A stretch of DNA of 16,592 bases, from NCBI GenBank assembly GCA_023460255.1, contig JAEWQZ010000423.1, positions 1 through 16,592 of the forward strand. The letters run 5' to 3'. Source of the DNA: Actinomycetes bacterium. Lineage in GTDB: Bacteria > Actinomycetota > Actinomycetes > Actinomycetales > Cellulomonadaceae. Position 1 is the stretch's first letter, and every line of letters starts with the position of its first letter. Both the position numbers and the translations under genes were made by a program. Positions 1 to 6,402 of the stretch are shown here, in pieces. The notes under the pieces are model-generated. The model did not search any database, had not been told where the DNA came from, and was given only the letters and a program-made list of their open reading frames with translations.

Positions 1-972
1 CCGCAGCACCGTGCGGGCCGTGGCTGCGTCGCCGGCGCCGAGCGCCTGCCCGACCAGCGCCTGCGCCGCGATCGCCAGCGCGTCGAGCGCGAAGGCGGCG
101 AGGTTCCACACGGCCATCAGCACCTGGTGGCCGGCGAGCGCGACGGTTCCCAGGCCTGTCGCGACCCACGCCGCGAGCAGGATCCCCGCACGCAGCGAGA
201 CGGTGCGCAGCAGCAGCGGCACCCCGGCGGCGGTCGCGCCGCGCAGCCCCGACCAGGAGGGACGCAGCGGGACGCCGTCGGCCCGCGCGCCGGCGACGAC
301 CGCGCGGACGAGCACGACGGCCATCACGGTCTGCGCGAGGGCCGTCCCCAGGCCGGACCCTGCCACCCCCCTCCCCAGGCCGAGGACGAACCAGGCCGAC
401 AGCACGGCGTTGAGCGCGGCGCCGCCGACGGCGACCCACAGCGGTGTGCGGGTGTCGAGGCGGCCGCGCAGGGCCCCGGTCGCCGCGAGGACGGCCAGCA
501 TCCCGGGCAGCCCGGGCGCCGACCAGCGGAGGTAGGCCAGGGCGTGCGCGCGGACGTCGTCGGGTGCGCCCAGCGCGTCGACGACGGGCCCCGCCGCCGC
601 GGTGAGCAGCGCGGCGAGGCCCACCCCCAGTGCGAGGGCGAGCCAGACGCCGTCGACGCCCTGCCGCAGGGCGCGTGCCCGGTCCCCCGCCCCGAGGGCC
701 CGGGCGACGCCGGCCGTCGTCGCGTAGGCGAGGAAGACGCACAGCCCGACGACCGTCGTCAGGACCGTGCCCGCGAGGGCGAGCCCGGCGAGCTGGGGCG
801 CGCCGAGCCGGCCCACGATCGCGGAGTCGACGAGCACGAACAGCGGTTCGGCCACGAGCGCGCCGAAGGCCGGCACGGCGAGGGCCACGATGCGCCGGTC
901 GAGGCCCCGCGAGCCGCTCTCCGAGATCGGCGGTCCGGATGCTGAGAGGTCTGGCAACGAGTTCCTGTCCAC
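1..972 (-). CDS. MATE-family multidrug efflux transporter (DinF-like), C-terminus outside the window
   Basis: Reading the minus strand leftward from about 972 gives one long open frame with no stop before the window edge. It is a hydrophobic polytopic membrane protein. An early segment reads LDRRIVALAVPAFGALVAEP and is followed by LFVLVDSAIVGRLGAPQLAG, the typical first-helix signature of DinF-type MATE transporters, with later repeats such as AAWVATGLGTVALAGHQVLM. MATE proteins export cationic drugs or metabolites in exchange for Na+ or H+. About 320 residues of a usual 440-460 are visible. The start is uncertain: GTG at 972, TTG at 957 (an AGGA lies 5 nt before it) and ATG at 1023 are all in frame. 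I used the GTG because about 20 residues before LDRRI is usual. It is divergent from dnaB. A MATE gene beside dnaB is a familiar actinobacterial arrangement. Confidence 0.88.
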   Translation of the reverse strand, partial: MDRNSLPDLSASGPPISESGSRGLDRRIVALAVPAFGALVAEPLFVLVDSAIVGRLGAPQLAGLALAGTVLTTVVGLCVFLAYATTAGVARALGAGDRARALRQGVDGVWLALALGVGLAALLTAAAGPVVDALGAPDDVRAHALAYLRWSAPGLPGMLAVLAATGALRGRLDTRTPLWVAVGGAALNAVLSAWFVLGLGRGVAGSGLGTALAQTVMAVVLVRAVVAGARADGVPLRPSWSGLRGATAAGVPLLLRTVSLRAGILLAAWVATGLGTVALAGHQVLMAVWNLAAFALDALAIAAQALVGQALGAGDAATARTVLR

Positions 973-1103
973 AGTCGGTGCACGACGTCGGTGGTGCTCG
1001 GCGCGGTCCGGCGCCACTTTCATCCCACGATATCCACAGTGTTGTGCCCAGCTTGTGGACGGGCCCCCGCACGGGTCCACACGCCACCCACACCCTGCCC
1101 ACA
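965..1103. promoter_or_regulatory. cluster of DnaA-box-like 9-mers between the MATE gene and dnaB
   Basis: Against the actinobacterial DnaA box TTGTCCACA and the general box TTATCCACA I see CTGTCCACA at 965-973 (8/9), ATATCCACA at 1030-1038 (8/9), TGTGGACGG at 1054-1062 on the opposite strand (7/9), GGGTCCACA at 1073-1081 (7/9) and CTGCCCACA at 1095-1103 (7/9). Five such sites in about 140 nt of otherwise non-coding DNA is dense, although 7/9 matches are weak taken singly. Possible roles are DnaA titration or DnaA control of dnaB transcription. Both are inferences. Confidence 0.4.
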
Positions 1104-1123
1104 GGTGTGCGCACAGGCGCGCT

Positions 1124-1153
1124 TTGAGGCCGGGCCGTCGTCCTCAATAGGCT
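1124..1153 (+). promoter_or_regulatory. probable dnaB promoter
   Basis: TTGAGG at 1124-1129 and TAGGCT at 1148-1153 are separated by 18 nt, which fits a housekeeping sigma factor promoter in this GC-rich background. Transcription would start near 1160 and leave a leader of about 99 nt. Within that leader CCACCGGT (1174-1181) can pair with ACCGGTGG (1239-1246), close to the ribosome binding site at 1245-1252. Confidence 0.5.
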
Positions 1154-1258
1154 GCGAGGGCAGTTCGACGGGACCACCGGTAGGCCGGCATCGACGGCGA
1201 TGTCGCAGGGGCCTGGGAACATCAGCTCGGGACGGACGACCGGTGGGAGGGGCAGGCC

Positions 1259-2635
1259 GTGAGCATCGAGGAGCTCGAGCGTGGCCTCGCCGTCAGCCGC
1301 CCGGAGCCCGGCTACGACCGCACGCCGCCGCAGGACGTCGCCGCCGAGCAGAGTGTGCTCGGCGGCATGCTGCTGAGCAAGGACGCGATCGCCGACGTCG
1401 TCGAGCAGCTCCGCGGGCCGGACTTCTACCGGCCGGCGCACGAGCTCGTCTACGAGACGATCCTCGACCTGTACGGCCGCGGCGAGCCCGCCGACGCCGT
1501 GACCGTCGCCGCCGAGCTGACCAAGCGCGGCGAGCTCGGCCGGATCGGTGGTGCGCCGTACCTGCACACGCTCATCGCGATGGTCCCGACGGCGGCGAAC
1601 GCCGGCTACTACGCGCGGATCGTGCGCGAGCGCGCCGTCCTGCGGCGGCTGGTCGAGGCGGGCACGCGGATCGTGCAGCTCGGCTACGCCGCGGACGGCG
1701 GCGACGTCGACGACATCGTCAACACCGCCCAGGCCGAGGTCTACGCGGTCACCGAGCGCAAGACCTCCGAGGACTACCTCCCGCTCGCCGAGATCATCAA
1801 CGGCACGATGGAGGAGATCGAGGCGGCGGGCCACCGCGGCGAGGGCATGGTCGGCGTGCCCACCGGGTTCATCGACCTCGACCGGCTGACCAACGGGCTG
1901 CACCCCGGGCAGATGATCGTGGTCGCCGCCCGGCCGGCCATCGGCAAGTCCACGCTCGCGGTGGACTTCCTGCGGTCGGCGTCCATCAAGCACGGCCAGA
2001 CGTCGGTGATCTTCTCCCTGGAGATGAGCCGCAACGAGATCACCATGCGCATGCTCTCGGCCGAGGCCGGCGTGCCCCTGCAGAACATGCGCAAGGGCAC
2101 GATGCGCGACGAGGACTGGCAGAAGCTCGCCGCCACGATGGGCAAGCTGTCGCAGGCGCCCCTGTTCATCGACGACTCGCCGAACATGTCGCTCATGGAG
2201 ATCCGCGCGAAGTGCCGGCGCCTGAAGCAGCGGCACGACCTGAAGATGGTCGTCGTGGACTACCTGCAGCTGATGAGCTCCGGCAAGCGCGTGGAGTCCC
2301 GGCAGCAGGAGGTCAGCGAGTTCTCCCGTGCGCTGAAGCTGCTGGCCAAGGAGCTCGAGGTGCCGGTCATCGCGATCTCCCAGCTCAACCGCGGCGCGGA
2401 GCAGCGCACCGACAAGAAGCCGATGCTCTCCGACCTGCGCGAGTCCGGTGCCATCGAGCAGGACGCCGACGTCGTCATCCTGCTGCACCGCGAGGACGCC
2501 TACGAGCGCGAGTCCCCGCGGGCGGGCGAGGCCGACCTCATCGTCGCCAAGCACCGCAACGGCCCGACGGACACGATCGTCGTGACGAGCCAGCTGCACT
2601 ACTCGCGGTTCGTCAACATGCCCCAGGGGATGTAG
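1259..2635 (+). CDS. dnaB: replicative DNA helicase DnaB
   Basis: This 458-aa protein is the hexameric 5'-3' helicase that unwinds DNA ahead of the chromosomal replication fork. The N-terminal DnaB domain begins with TPPQDVAAEQSVLGGMLLS (residues 23-40). The RecA-like C-terminal domain has Walker A around ARPAIGKST (224-232), Walker B in VVVDYLQLM (331-339), SQLNRGAEQR (374-383), the LSDLRESGAIEQDAD block (390-404) and KHRNG (431-435). Length is normal and there is no intein, although actinobacterial dnaB often carries one. Walker A reads AIGKS where many homologues have SMGKT; the invariant G-K-S/T is kept. The start is GTG with GGGAGGGG at 1245-1252, 6 nt upstream. A promoter is visible at 1124-1153. 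The gene is followed by a toxin-antitoxin pair with its own promoter. Confidence 0.98.
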   Translation: MSIEELERGLAVSRPEPGYDRTPPQDVAAEQSVLGGMLLSKDAIADVVEQLRGPDFYRPAHELVYETILDLYGRGEPADAVTVAAELTKRGELGRIGGAPYLHTLIAMVPTAANAGYYARIVRERAVLRRLVEAGTRIVQLGYAADGGDVDDIVNTAQAEVYAVTERKTSEDYLPLAEIINGTMEEIEAAGHRGEGMVGVPTGFIDLDRLTNGLHPGQMIVVAARPAIGKSTLAVDFLRSASIKHGQTSVIFSLEMSRNEITMRMLSAEAGVPLQNMRKGTMRDEDWQKLAATMGKLSQAPLFIDDSPNMSLMEIRAKCRRLKQRHDLKMVVVDYLQLMSSGKRVESRQQEVSEFSRALKLLAKELEVPVIAISQLNRGAEQRTDKKPMLSDLRESGAIEQDADVVILLHREDAYERESPRAGEADLIVAKHRNGPTDTIVVTSQLHYSRFVNMPQGM

Positions 2636-2650
2636 CCGGTCCGGCCGGGG

Positions 2651-2664
2651 GCACCCGCGGGTGC
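2651..2664. terminator. short inverted repeat after dnaB, weak terminator candidate
   Basis: GCACCC and GGGTGC form a 6-bp inverted repeat 15 nt after the dnaB stop. There is no T-run and almost no loop, so termination is uncertain. It overlaps the operator-like palindrome that follows and may instead be part of the toxin-antitoxin control region. Confidence 0.25.
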
Positions 2665-2682
2665 ATCCCAGATCGGGATGCA
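2662..2682. promoter_or_regulatory. palindromic operator of the toxin-antitoxin pair
   Basis: TGCATCCC and GGGATGCA are perfect 8-bp inverted arms around AGATC. The palindrome covers the -35 position of the TATGCT -10 hexamer just downstream. This is where an autorepressing ribbon-helix-helix antitoxin would be expected to bind; the binding itself is inferred. Confidence 0.6.
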
Positions 2683-2688
2683 GAGCGG

Positions 2689-2694
2689 TATGCT
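2689..2694 (+). promoter_or_regulatory. -10 hexamer giving a leaderless antitoxin mRNA
   Basis: TATGCT matches the actinobacterial TANNNT -10 and ends 6 nt before the GTG at 2701, so transcription should start on the start codon itself. No Shine-Dalgarno sequence is present, which agrees with leaderless translation. No TTGACA-like -35 is seen; the operator palindrome occupies that place. Confidence 0.55.
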
Positions 2695-2700
2695 CGGTGC

Positions 2701-2934
2701 GTGAGCACCCAGATCGCCGTCCGCCTGCCCGACGAGATGGTCGCGTTCCTGGATCGCGCGGTCGCCGACGGACGCGCGCCGAGCCGCGCGGCGCTGGTCG
2801 CCTCGGCCGTGGAGCGTGAGATGCGCCGCGGCCTGGCCGAGCACGACGCCCGGACGCTGCAGCGGAGCGGGACCGCGGACGACCTGGACGACCTCGTGCG
2901 CTGGACGTCGGCCAACGTCGAGATCGAGGACTGA
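2701..2934 (+). CDS. ribbon-helix-helix antitoxin (MazE/CopG-like)
   Basis: A 77-aa protein whose N-terminus reads MSTQIAVRLPDEMVAFLDRA, the beta strand and first helix of a ribbon-helix-helix DNA-binding fold. A second helix follows (PSRAALVASAVEREMRR). The acidic C-terminal tail (DDLDDLVRWTSANVEIED) is what would wrap and neutralise the toxin. It is expected to repress its own promoter through the palindrome at 2662-2682. The toxin gene starts 3 nt after its stop, so the two are co-transcribed. The GTG start is supported by the -10 hexamer 6 nt upstream. RHH antitoxins paired with MazF-type toxins are common in Actinobacteria. Confidence 0.88.
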   Translation: MSTQIAVRLPDEMVAFLDRAVADGRAPSRAALVASAVEREMRRGLAEHDARTLQRSGTADDLDDLVRWTSANVEIED

Positions 2935-2937
2935 GGG

Positions 2938-3252
2938 GTGCGCGAGATCTGCCTCGTCCGGCTCGACAAGGTCCGACCCGCCCTCGTCCTGACGCGCGAG
3001 GGCGCCCGGGGGGCGATGACCAAGGTCACCGTCGCGCCGATCACGAGCACCGTGAAGGGCCTGTCGAGCGAGGTCCGGGTCGGGCCGGCCAACGGGCTCG
3101 ACCACGAGTGCGCAGTGGCGCTGGACAACGTCGTCACCGTGCCCACCGACCTGCTCGGCCGCACCGTCGGACACCTCAGCGCCGCGCAGGAGGTCGAGCT
3201 GGCGCGGGCCGTCGTCCTGGCGTACGACCTGGACCTGCCGCTCCTGGGCTGA
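2938..3252 (+). CDS. MazF/PemK-family mRNA interferase toxin
   Basis: A 104-aa protein of the PemK/MazF fold, which cuts mRNA at short specific sequences and stops growth when the antitoxin is lost. Visible family marks are the N-terminal REICLVRLDKVRPALVLTRE (the R-P-A-L-V core), VTVAPITSTVKGLSSEVRV in the middle, and CAVALDNVVTVPTDLLG followed by a helical C-terminus (LSAAQEVELARAVVLA). The usual GDIW-like opening is shortened to REIC but the core is intact and length is within the family range, so it is probably active. GTG start, preceded by a GAGG-type ribosome site over the antitoxin stop. It ends 10 nt from the convergent lipoprotein stop. Confidence 0.9.
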   Translation: MREICLVRLDKVRPALVLTREGARGAMTKVTVAPITSTVKGLSSEVRVGPANGLDHECAVALDNVVTVPTDLLGRTVGHLSAAQEVELARAVVLAYDLDLPLLG

Positions 3253-3262
3253 CCTGCCGACC

Positions 3263-4162
3263 TCAGCCGATCTTCGACATCCACATCCGGATCGTGGTCT
3301 CGCCCTCCGCCCACTCCTCGGCGGTCGGGTAGCTCGCCCAGCAGTTGTACGCCGGGGCGGCGCCGAGGGTCTGCCTGGCGCAGCGGTCGTGGACGAGCGC
3401 CTCGAAGGCGTCCTCGCCGGGGTAGGGGCCGCCGACGTGGTCCTCAGGCTCGAAGTCCTCGACCCACCGCCAGCTGTAGTCGCCGGCGCAGCTGACCAGG
3501 AGGGACTCGTCGCTGCCCTCGACCTCCAGGTAGCACATCTCGAAGCCCTCGGGGTAGCCGTCGATGCGGGCGCCGAGCGTCGTCAGCGTGTGCTCCAGGG
3601 GCGCCAGCGTCCGGTCGGAGCGGGGCAGGTTCCACTCGCGCAGACCCACGTCGCATCTGACGAACCGGGCGCCGTCCGCCCACTGCTGCGCCGTCGGCAG
3701 GTAGATGAACGTCTTCAGCCGGTTCAGCGGCGGAAGGGGCATCCGCAGGTCAAGGACCTCCTCGACGTCGCCGCAGACGGCCTCGGCGGCGTCCCATGCC
3801 TCCTCGTTCATCTCCTCGCCCTCGGCCGGGTAGGGGAAGTCCTCGGGCAGGTCGCCGGCGCCGTAGGTGATGGTGTTGTGGGGTTCGGCGCAGTCCACGG
3901 CGTCGGAGCCCTGCCAGCTGCGCCAGTCCGTGGCCGTGGCGTAGTCGTCCTCCTGCCAGCAGTCCCCGACGCGGTACGGACCCTCCGCCGCGGACGGCCC
4001 GGACGGGGTCGGTGACGGGGTGGCCGTGGCGTCGGCGTCGGCGTCCGGGGACGGCCCGGGCGTCGCGTCCTCCCCGGTGCACCCGGTGAGCAGCGCCAAC
4101 CCGGCGAGCGCGGCGACGCACCCTCGCCGGAGGTCTCGGCGGGCGTCGATCGGCCGGGTCAT
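3263..4162 (-). CDS. secreted lipoprotein with Septum_form-like repeats
   Basis: A 299-aa protein with a lipoprotein signal: basic MTRPIDARRDLRRG, hydrophobic VAALAGLALL, then lipobox LLTGC with Cys28 as the lipidated residue. A Pro/Thr/Ser/Asp-rich linker (residues 30-60) would lift the domain off the membrane. YRVGDCW...VDCAEPHNTITYG (63-101) matches the VGDC...V.CAEPH signature of the actinobacterial Septum_form family. A less conserved cysteine-containing second half follows. Eight cysteines after the lipobox (68, 91, 130, 170, 210, 225, 261, 274) suggest disulfides outside the cell. The family name comes from association with septum formation; no biochemical role is known to me. ATG start with AGGAG 7 nt upstream (4170-4174). 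TACCCT at 4216-4221 is a possible -10. The frame stays open far upstream, but that part is not lipoprotein-like and overlaps heliorhodopsin. Confidence 0.82.
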   Translation of the reverse strand: MTRPIDARRDLRRGCVAALAGLALLTGCTGEDATPGPSPDADADATATPSPTPSGPSAAEGPYRVGDCWQEDDYATATDWRSWQGSDAVDCAEPHNTITYGAGDLPEDFPYPAEGEEMNEEAWDAAEAVCGDVEEVLDLRMPLPPLNRLKTFIYLPTAQQWADGARFVRCDVGLREWNLPRSDRTLAPLEHTLTTLGARIDGYPEGFEMCYLEVEGSDESLLVSCAGDYSWRWVEDFEPEDHVGGPYPGEDAFEALVHDRCARQTLGAAPAYNCWASYPTAEEWAEGETTIRMWMSKIG

Positions 4163-4286
4163 GGTGGCGCTCCTCGCTGGACGACGGCGAGCACCTCGAG
4201 CCCGCGGCGGGCCCAAGGGTAGCGGCGCGGATGCTCCGTTGGGGCCCGGACGGGCGGGTCCGTCCCCGCCGGGGGCACCGTTCTGG

Positions 4287-4317
4287 GACGATGCCCGCAG
4301 GGAGCGACGATGCTCCC
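4287..4317. repeat. direct repeat and hairpin upstream of the heliorhodopsin gene
   Basis: GACGATGC occurs at 4287-4294 and again at 4306-4313, about two helical turns apart. The second copy lies in the inverted repeat GGGAGC-GACGAT-GCTCCC (4300-4317). It lies 43 nt before the heliorhodopsin start. No TANNNT -10 was found for the gene, so a regulator-dependent promoter is possible. Function is unknown. Confidence 0.35.
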
Positions 4318-4360
4318 GCCCGCGGCGCTCGCGCCGCGCCGGACGTGCGTGGAGGGTTCC

Positions 4361-5143
4361 ATGGCTGCGACGACCCGACTGCAGATCCGTCCCGAACAGC
4401 TGCGCTTCCTGCGCCGCTACAACATCGCCGCCGGGCTGCTGCACCTGGCGTCGGCGGTGGCCGTCGTCATGCTCGCGAACGACTTCGCGATCCCCGTGAC
4501 GGCGTCGTACATCGAGGGCCCGCCCGGGACCGACTCCTTCTCGCAGGTGACCCTGTGGGAGGTCCCGATGGCCTGGGGCGTCGCGCTGTTCTTCGGGCTC
4601 AGCGCCCTGGCGCACGCGTGGGTCGTCTCGCCGTGGGGCTTCGTGCGGTACGCCGACGACCTCGCGCAGCAGCGCAACTACGCGCGGTGGGTGGAGTACT
4701 CGCTGTCGTCGTCGGTGATGATCTGGCTCATCGCGCAGATCTGCTCGGTGACCGACGTCGTCGCGCTCGTCGCGATCTTCGCCGTCAACGCCTGCATGAT
4801 CCTGTTCGGCTGGCTCCAGGAGAAGTACGAGGTGCCGGGCGGGCGGGGCTGGCTGCCGTTCGTGTTCGGCTGCCTCGCGGGCGCCGTGCCGTGGCTGCTC
4901 ATCGTGCTGCTGCTGGTGCGGCCGGGCTACGAGGGGTCGGCGCAGACGCCGGGGTTCGTGTACGGCATCGTCGTGTCGCTCTTCGTCTTCTTCAACATCT
5001 TCGCGCTGGTGCAGTGGCTCCAGTACAAGCAGGTCGGGCGCTGGGCGGACTACCTCAACGGCGAGCGCACGTACATCACGCTGAGCCTCGTCGCGAAGTC
5101 GCTGCTGGCCTGGCAGGTGTTCGCGGGGACGCTCGCCGGCTGA
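4361..5143 (+). CDS. heliorhodopsin (retinal-binding seven-helix photoreceptor)
   Basis: A 260-aa protein with seven hydrophobic segments, matching the heliorhodopsin family, which binds retinal and is oriented with the N-terminus inside the cell, opposite to type-1 rhodopsins. The last helix contains SLVAK, where Lys246 would form the retinal Schiff base. RWVEYSLSSS gives Glu112 as counterion with Arg109 beside it. His28 (GLLHLA) and His85 (ALAHAW) fit the conserved cavity histidines. Relative to the well-known HeR-48C12 numbering (K241, E107, H23, H80, from memory) each is shifted by +5, a consistent register. Heliorhodopsins are not clear ion pumps; signalling or enzyme-regulating roles have been proposed. 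ATG start with GGAGG at 4351-4355, 5 nt upstream. No retinal or carotenoid gene is in this window. It ends 5 nt from the convergent gene at 5149. Confidence 0.96.
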   Translation: MAATTRLQIRPEQLRFLRRYNIAAGLLHLASAVAVVMLANDFAIPVTASYIEGPPGTDSFSQVTLWEVPMAWGVALFFGLSALAHAWVVSPWGFVRYADDLAQQRNYARWVEYSLSSSVMIWLIAQICSVTDVVALVAIFAVNACMILFGWLQEKYEVPGGRGWLPFVFGCLAGAVPWLLIVLLLVRPGYEGSAQTPGFVYGIVVSLFVFFNIFALVQWLQYKQVGRWADYLNGERTYITLSLVAKSLLAWQVFAGTLAG

Positions 5144-5148
5144 TCCGG

Positions 5149-5616
5149 TCAGGCCTCGGCGACCCGGGCGCGCAGGGCGGCGTCGTACGGTCCCGTGACG
5201 GGGTCGGCGAGGTCGGCGACGAAGACCGCGACCGCGCGCGTCCCGGGGGTGGCGGTCAGCTCGTCCCGGACCACCCGCCACGCGGCGAGGTTGGGGTGGT
5301 CGACGGAGGTCACCGCCTCTGCCGGCGCCAGGATCTCGATCGCGCGGTCCAGCTCGGCGAGACCCACCTCGTAGGTGGCGGTGCCGCCGGTGTGCCCGAG
5401 GACGCCGGCGAGCACGACGACGGGCAACCGGTGCTGGGTGGTGTTCACGACCGGGAGGTCCACGGGCAGCTCCGCGCCGTCGTCGCCGCGCCGCACGACG
5501 CCGAGGGCCTGCGCCGCCGGCCACCGCCAGCCCGGGATCGCGGCGGCGAACCGCTCCCGCGCCGCGTGGAGGTCGTCGAGGGTGGTCCACCGCTCCTGCG
5601 TCACCCTCCGGAGCAT
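5149..5616 (-). CDS. protein of unknown function, 155 aa
   Basis: I do not recognise this protein. It has no signal peptide or membrane segment and looks like a soluble alpha/beta fold. It has a helical N-terminus (QERWTTLDDLHAARERFAAA), a strand-like PVVVLAGVLGH near the middle, and TRAVAVFVADLADP near the end. It contains no cysteine. Two starts are possible: ATG at 5616, directly beside a 26-nt palindrome, and GTG at 5604, whose GGAGG lies immediately before it and is too close to be ideal. Codon use matches its neighbours and the frame is intact. It converges on the heliorhodopsin gene with a 5-nt gap and is divergent from clpP. A link to either is not shown by the sequence. Confidence 0.7.
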   Translation of the reverse strand: MLRRVTQERWTTLDDLHAARERFAAAIPGWRWPAAQALGVVRRGDDGAELPVDLPVVNTTQHRLPVVVLAGVLGHTGGTATYEVGLAELDRAIEILAPAEAVTSVDHPNLAAWRVVRDELTATPGTRAVAVFVADLADPVTGPYDAALRARVAEA

Positions 5617-5617
5617 G

Positions 5618-5643
5618 CCGTGACCCGCGCAGCGCGGTCACGG
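5618..5643. promoter_or_regulatory. 26-nt palindrome upstream of the 155-aa gene
   Basis: CCGTGACC (5618-5625) and GGTCACGG (5636-5643) are perfect 8-bp arms. Inside them GCG-CAG-CGC extends the stem with a single unpaired C at 5626. It starts one base before the ATG at 5616 and lies between divergent genes, so an operator is more likely than a terminator. The binding protein is unknown. Confidence 0.45.
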
Positions 5644-5672
5644 TGATTCCAGGTCGTGGGCGCCGGCGCGCG

Positions 5673-5702
5673 TCTGCCGTCGGCAGATACGCCCCCGGCA
5701 GA
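5673..5702. promoter_or_regulatory. tandem PopR-type boxes in front of clpP
   Basis: Two 15-bp boxes are joined head to tail. The first, TCTGCC-GTC-GGCAGA (5673-5687), is a perfect palindrome. The second, TACGCC-CCC-GGCAGA (5688-5702), keeps the promoter-proximal half. From memory, the Streptomyces lividans activator PopR recognises TCTGCC-N3-GGCAGA in front of the clpP3 operon, and the first box is an exact match. A PopR-like gene lies just downstream of clpP and has a matching box of its own at 6876-6890. Confidence 0.75.
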
Positions 5703-5775
5703 GGCCCGGGCGCGGCGGCATCCGGCGGTGCGAGCGTGGACGGACCGGGATCGACCAGCACCTGAGGAGGCCACC

Positions 5776-6378
5776 GTGCCCGACGCGCCGACGCTCGCCC
5801 CGTTCGACGACCAGCTCGCCACCCGCCTGCTGCACCAGCGGATCATCGTGCTGGGCCAGGAGGTGGACGACCCGATCGCGAACCGCATCTGCGCCGAGCT
5901 GCTGCTCCTGTCGGCGGAGGACCCGCGCCGCGACATCGCGCTCTACATCAACTCGCCCGGCGGCTCGATCTCCGCGGCGCTCGCGATCTACGACACGATG
6001 CGCCTGGTCCCCAACGACGTGTCGACCCTAGCCATGGGCCTGGCGGCGAGCGCGGGGCAGTTCCTCCTGTCGGCCGGCACGCGCGGCAAGCGGTTCGCGC
6101 TGCGGCACGCCCGGATCCTCATGCACCAGCCGGCCGGCGGCATCGGTGGGACGGCGATCGACGTCGCGATCCAGGCCGAGAACCTCCGCTACACCAAGCG
6201 CACCATGCAGGCGCTCATCGCCGAGCACACCGGGCAGGGCGTGGAGCGGATCGAGAAGGACTCCGACCGCGACAAGTGGTTCACCGCGGAGGAGGCGCGC
6301 GAGTACGGGTTCGTCGACGCGGTGGTGGACCGGCTCGACGACGTGCGGCCCGACGCCGACCGGCCCGCCGGGCTCTGA
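5776..6378 (+). CDS. clpP: ATP-dependent Clp protease proteolytic subunit ClpP
   Basis: A 200-aa serine protease subunit that forms the two-ring ClpP chamber and degrades proteins fed by ClpX or ClpC ATPases in the cytoplasm. The catalytic triad is visible: Ser92 in GLAASAGQFLLSAG, His117 in LRHARILMHQP and Asp166 in KDSDRDKWF, with the same spacings as E. coli S97/H122/D171 (mature numbering). INSPGGS (59-65) lines the oxyanion region. GTG start with GAGGAGG at 5764-5770, 5 nt upstream. It stands alone rather than in a clpP1-clpP2 or clpP-clpX operon and is convergent with a PopR/ClgR-type regulator 24 nt away. With PopR boxes upstream it resembles the conditionally expressed clpP3-type paralogue of Streptomyces, but here with only one subunit gene. 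It is therefore probably a secondary ClpP. Confidence 0.96.
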   Translation: MPDAPTLAPFDDQLATRLLHQRIIVLGQEVDDPIANRICAELLLLSAEDPRRDIALYINSPGGSISAALAIYDTMRLVPNDVSTLAMGLAASAGQFLLSAGTRGKRFALRHARILMHQPAGGIGGTAIDVAIQAENLRYTKRTMQALIAEHTGQGVERIEKDSDRDKWFTAEEAREYGFVDAVVDRLDDVRPDADRPAGL

Positions 6379-6402
6379 CGGCTCGCTTCGGCCGGGCGTC
6401 GC

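Noticed and set aside
1021..1023. ATG as start of the MATE gene
   Set aside because: The best nearby -10 (TATCGT, 1032-1027) ends only 3 nt before it, which would place the transcript start inside the codon; a shorter start fits family length better.
1259..2635. Intein in dnaB
   Set aside because: Protein length is normal and the Walker A, Walker B and C-terminal motifs are at usual spacing.
991..2934. 647-codon frame across dnaB ending in the antitoxin
   Set aside because: Only the last 77 codons are real; the rest is dnaB in the wrong frame, and the GTG at 2701 has a leaderless promoter.
4163..5761. N-terminal extension of the lipoprotein frame to 832 codons
   Set aside because: The extension covers heliorhodopsin and the 155-aa gene in antisense, while the ATG at 4162 has a Shine-Dalgarno site and begins a proper lipoprotein signal.
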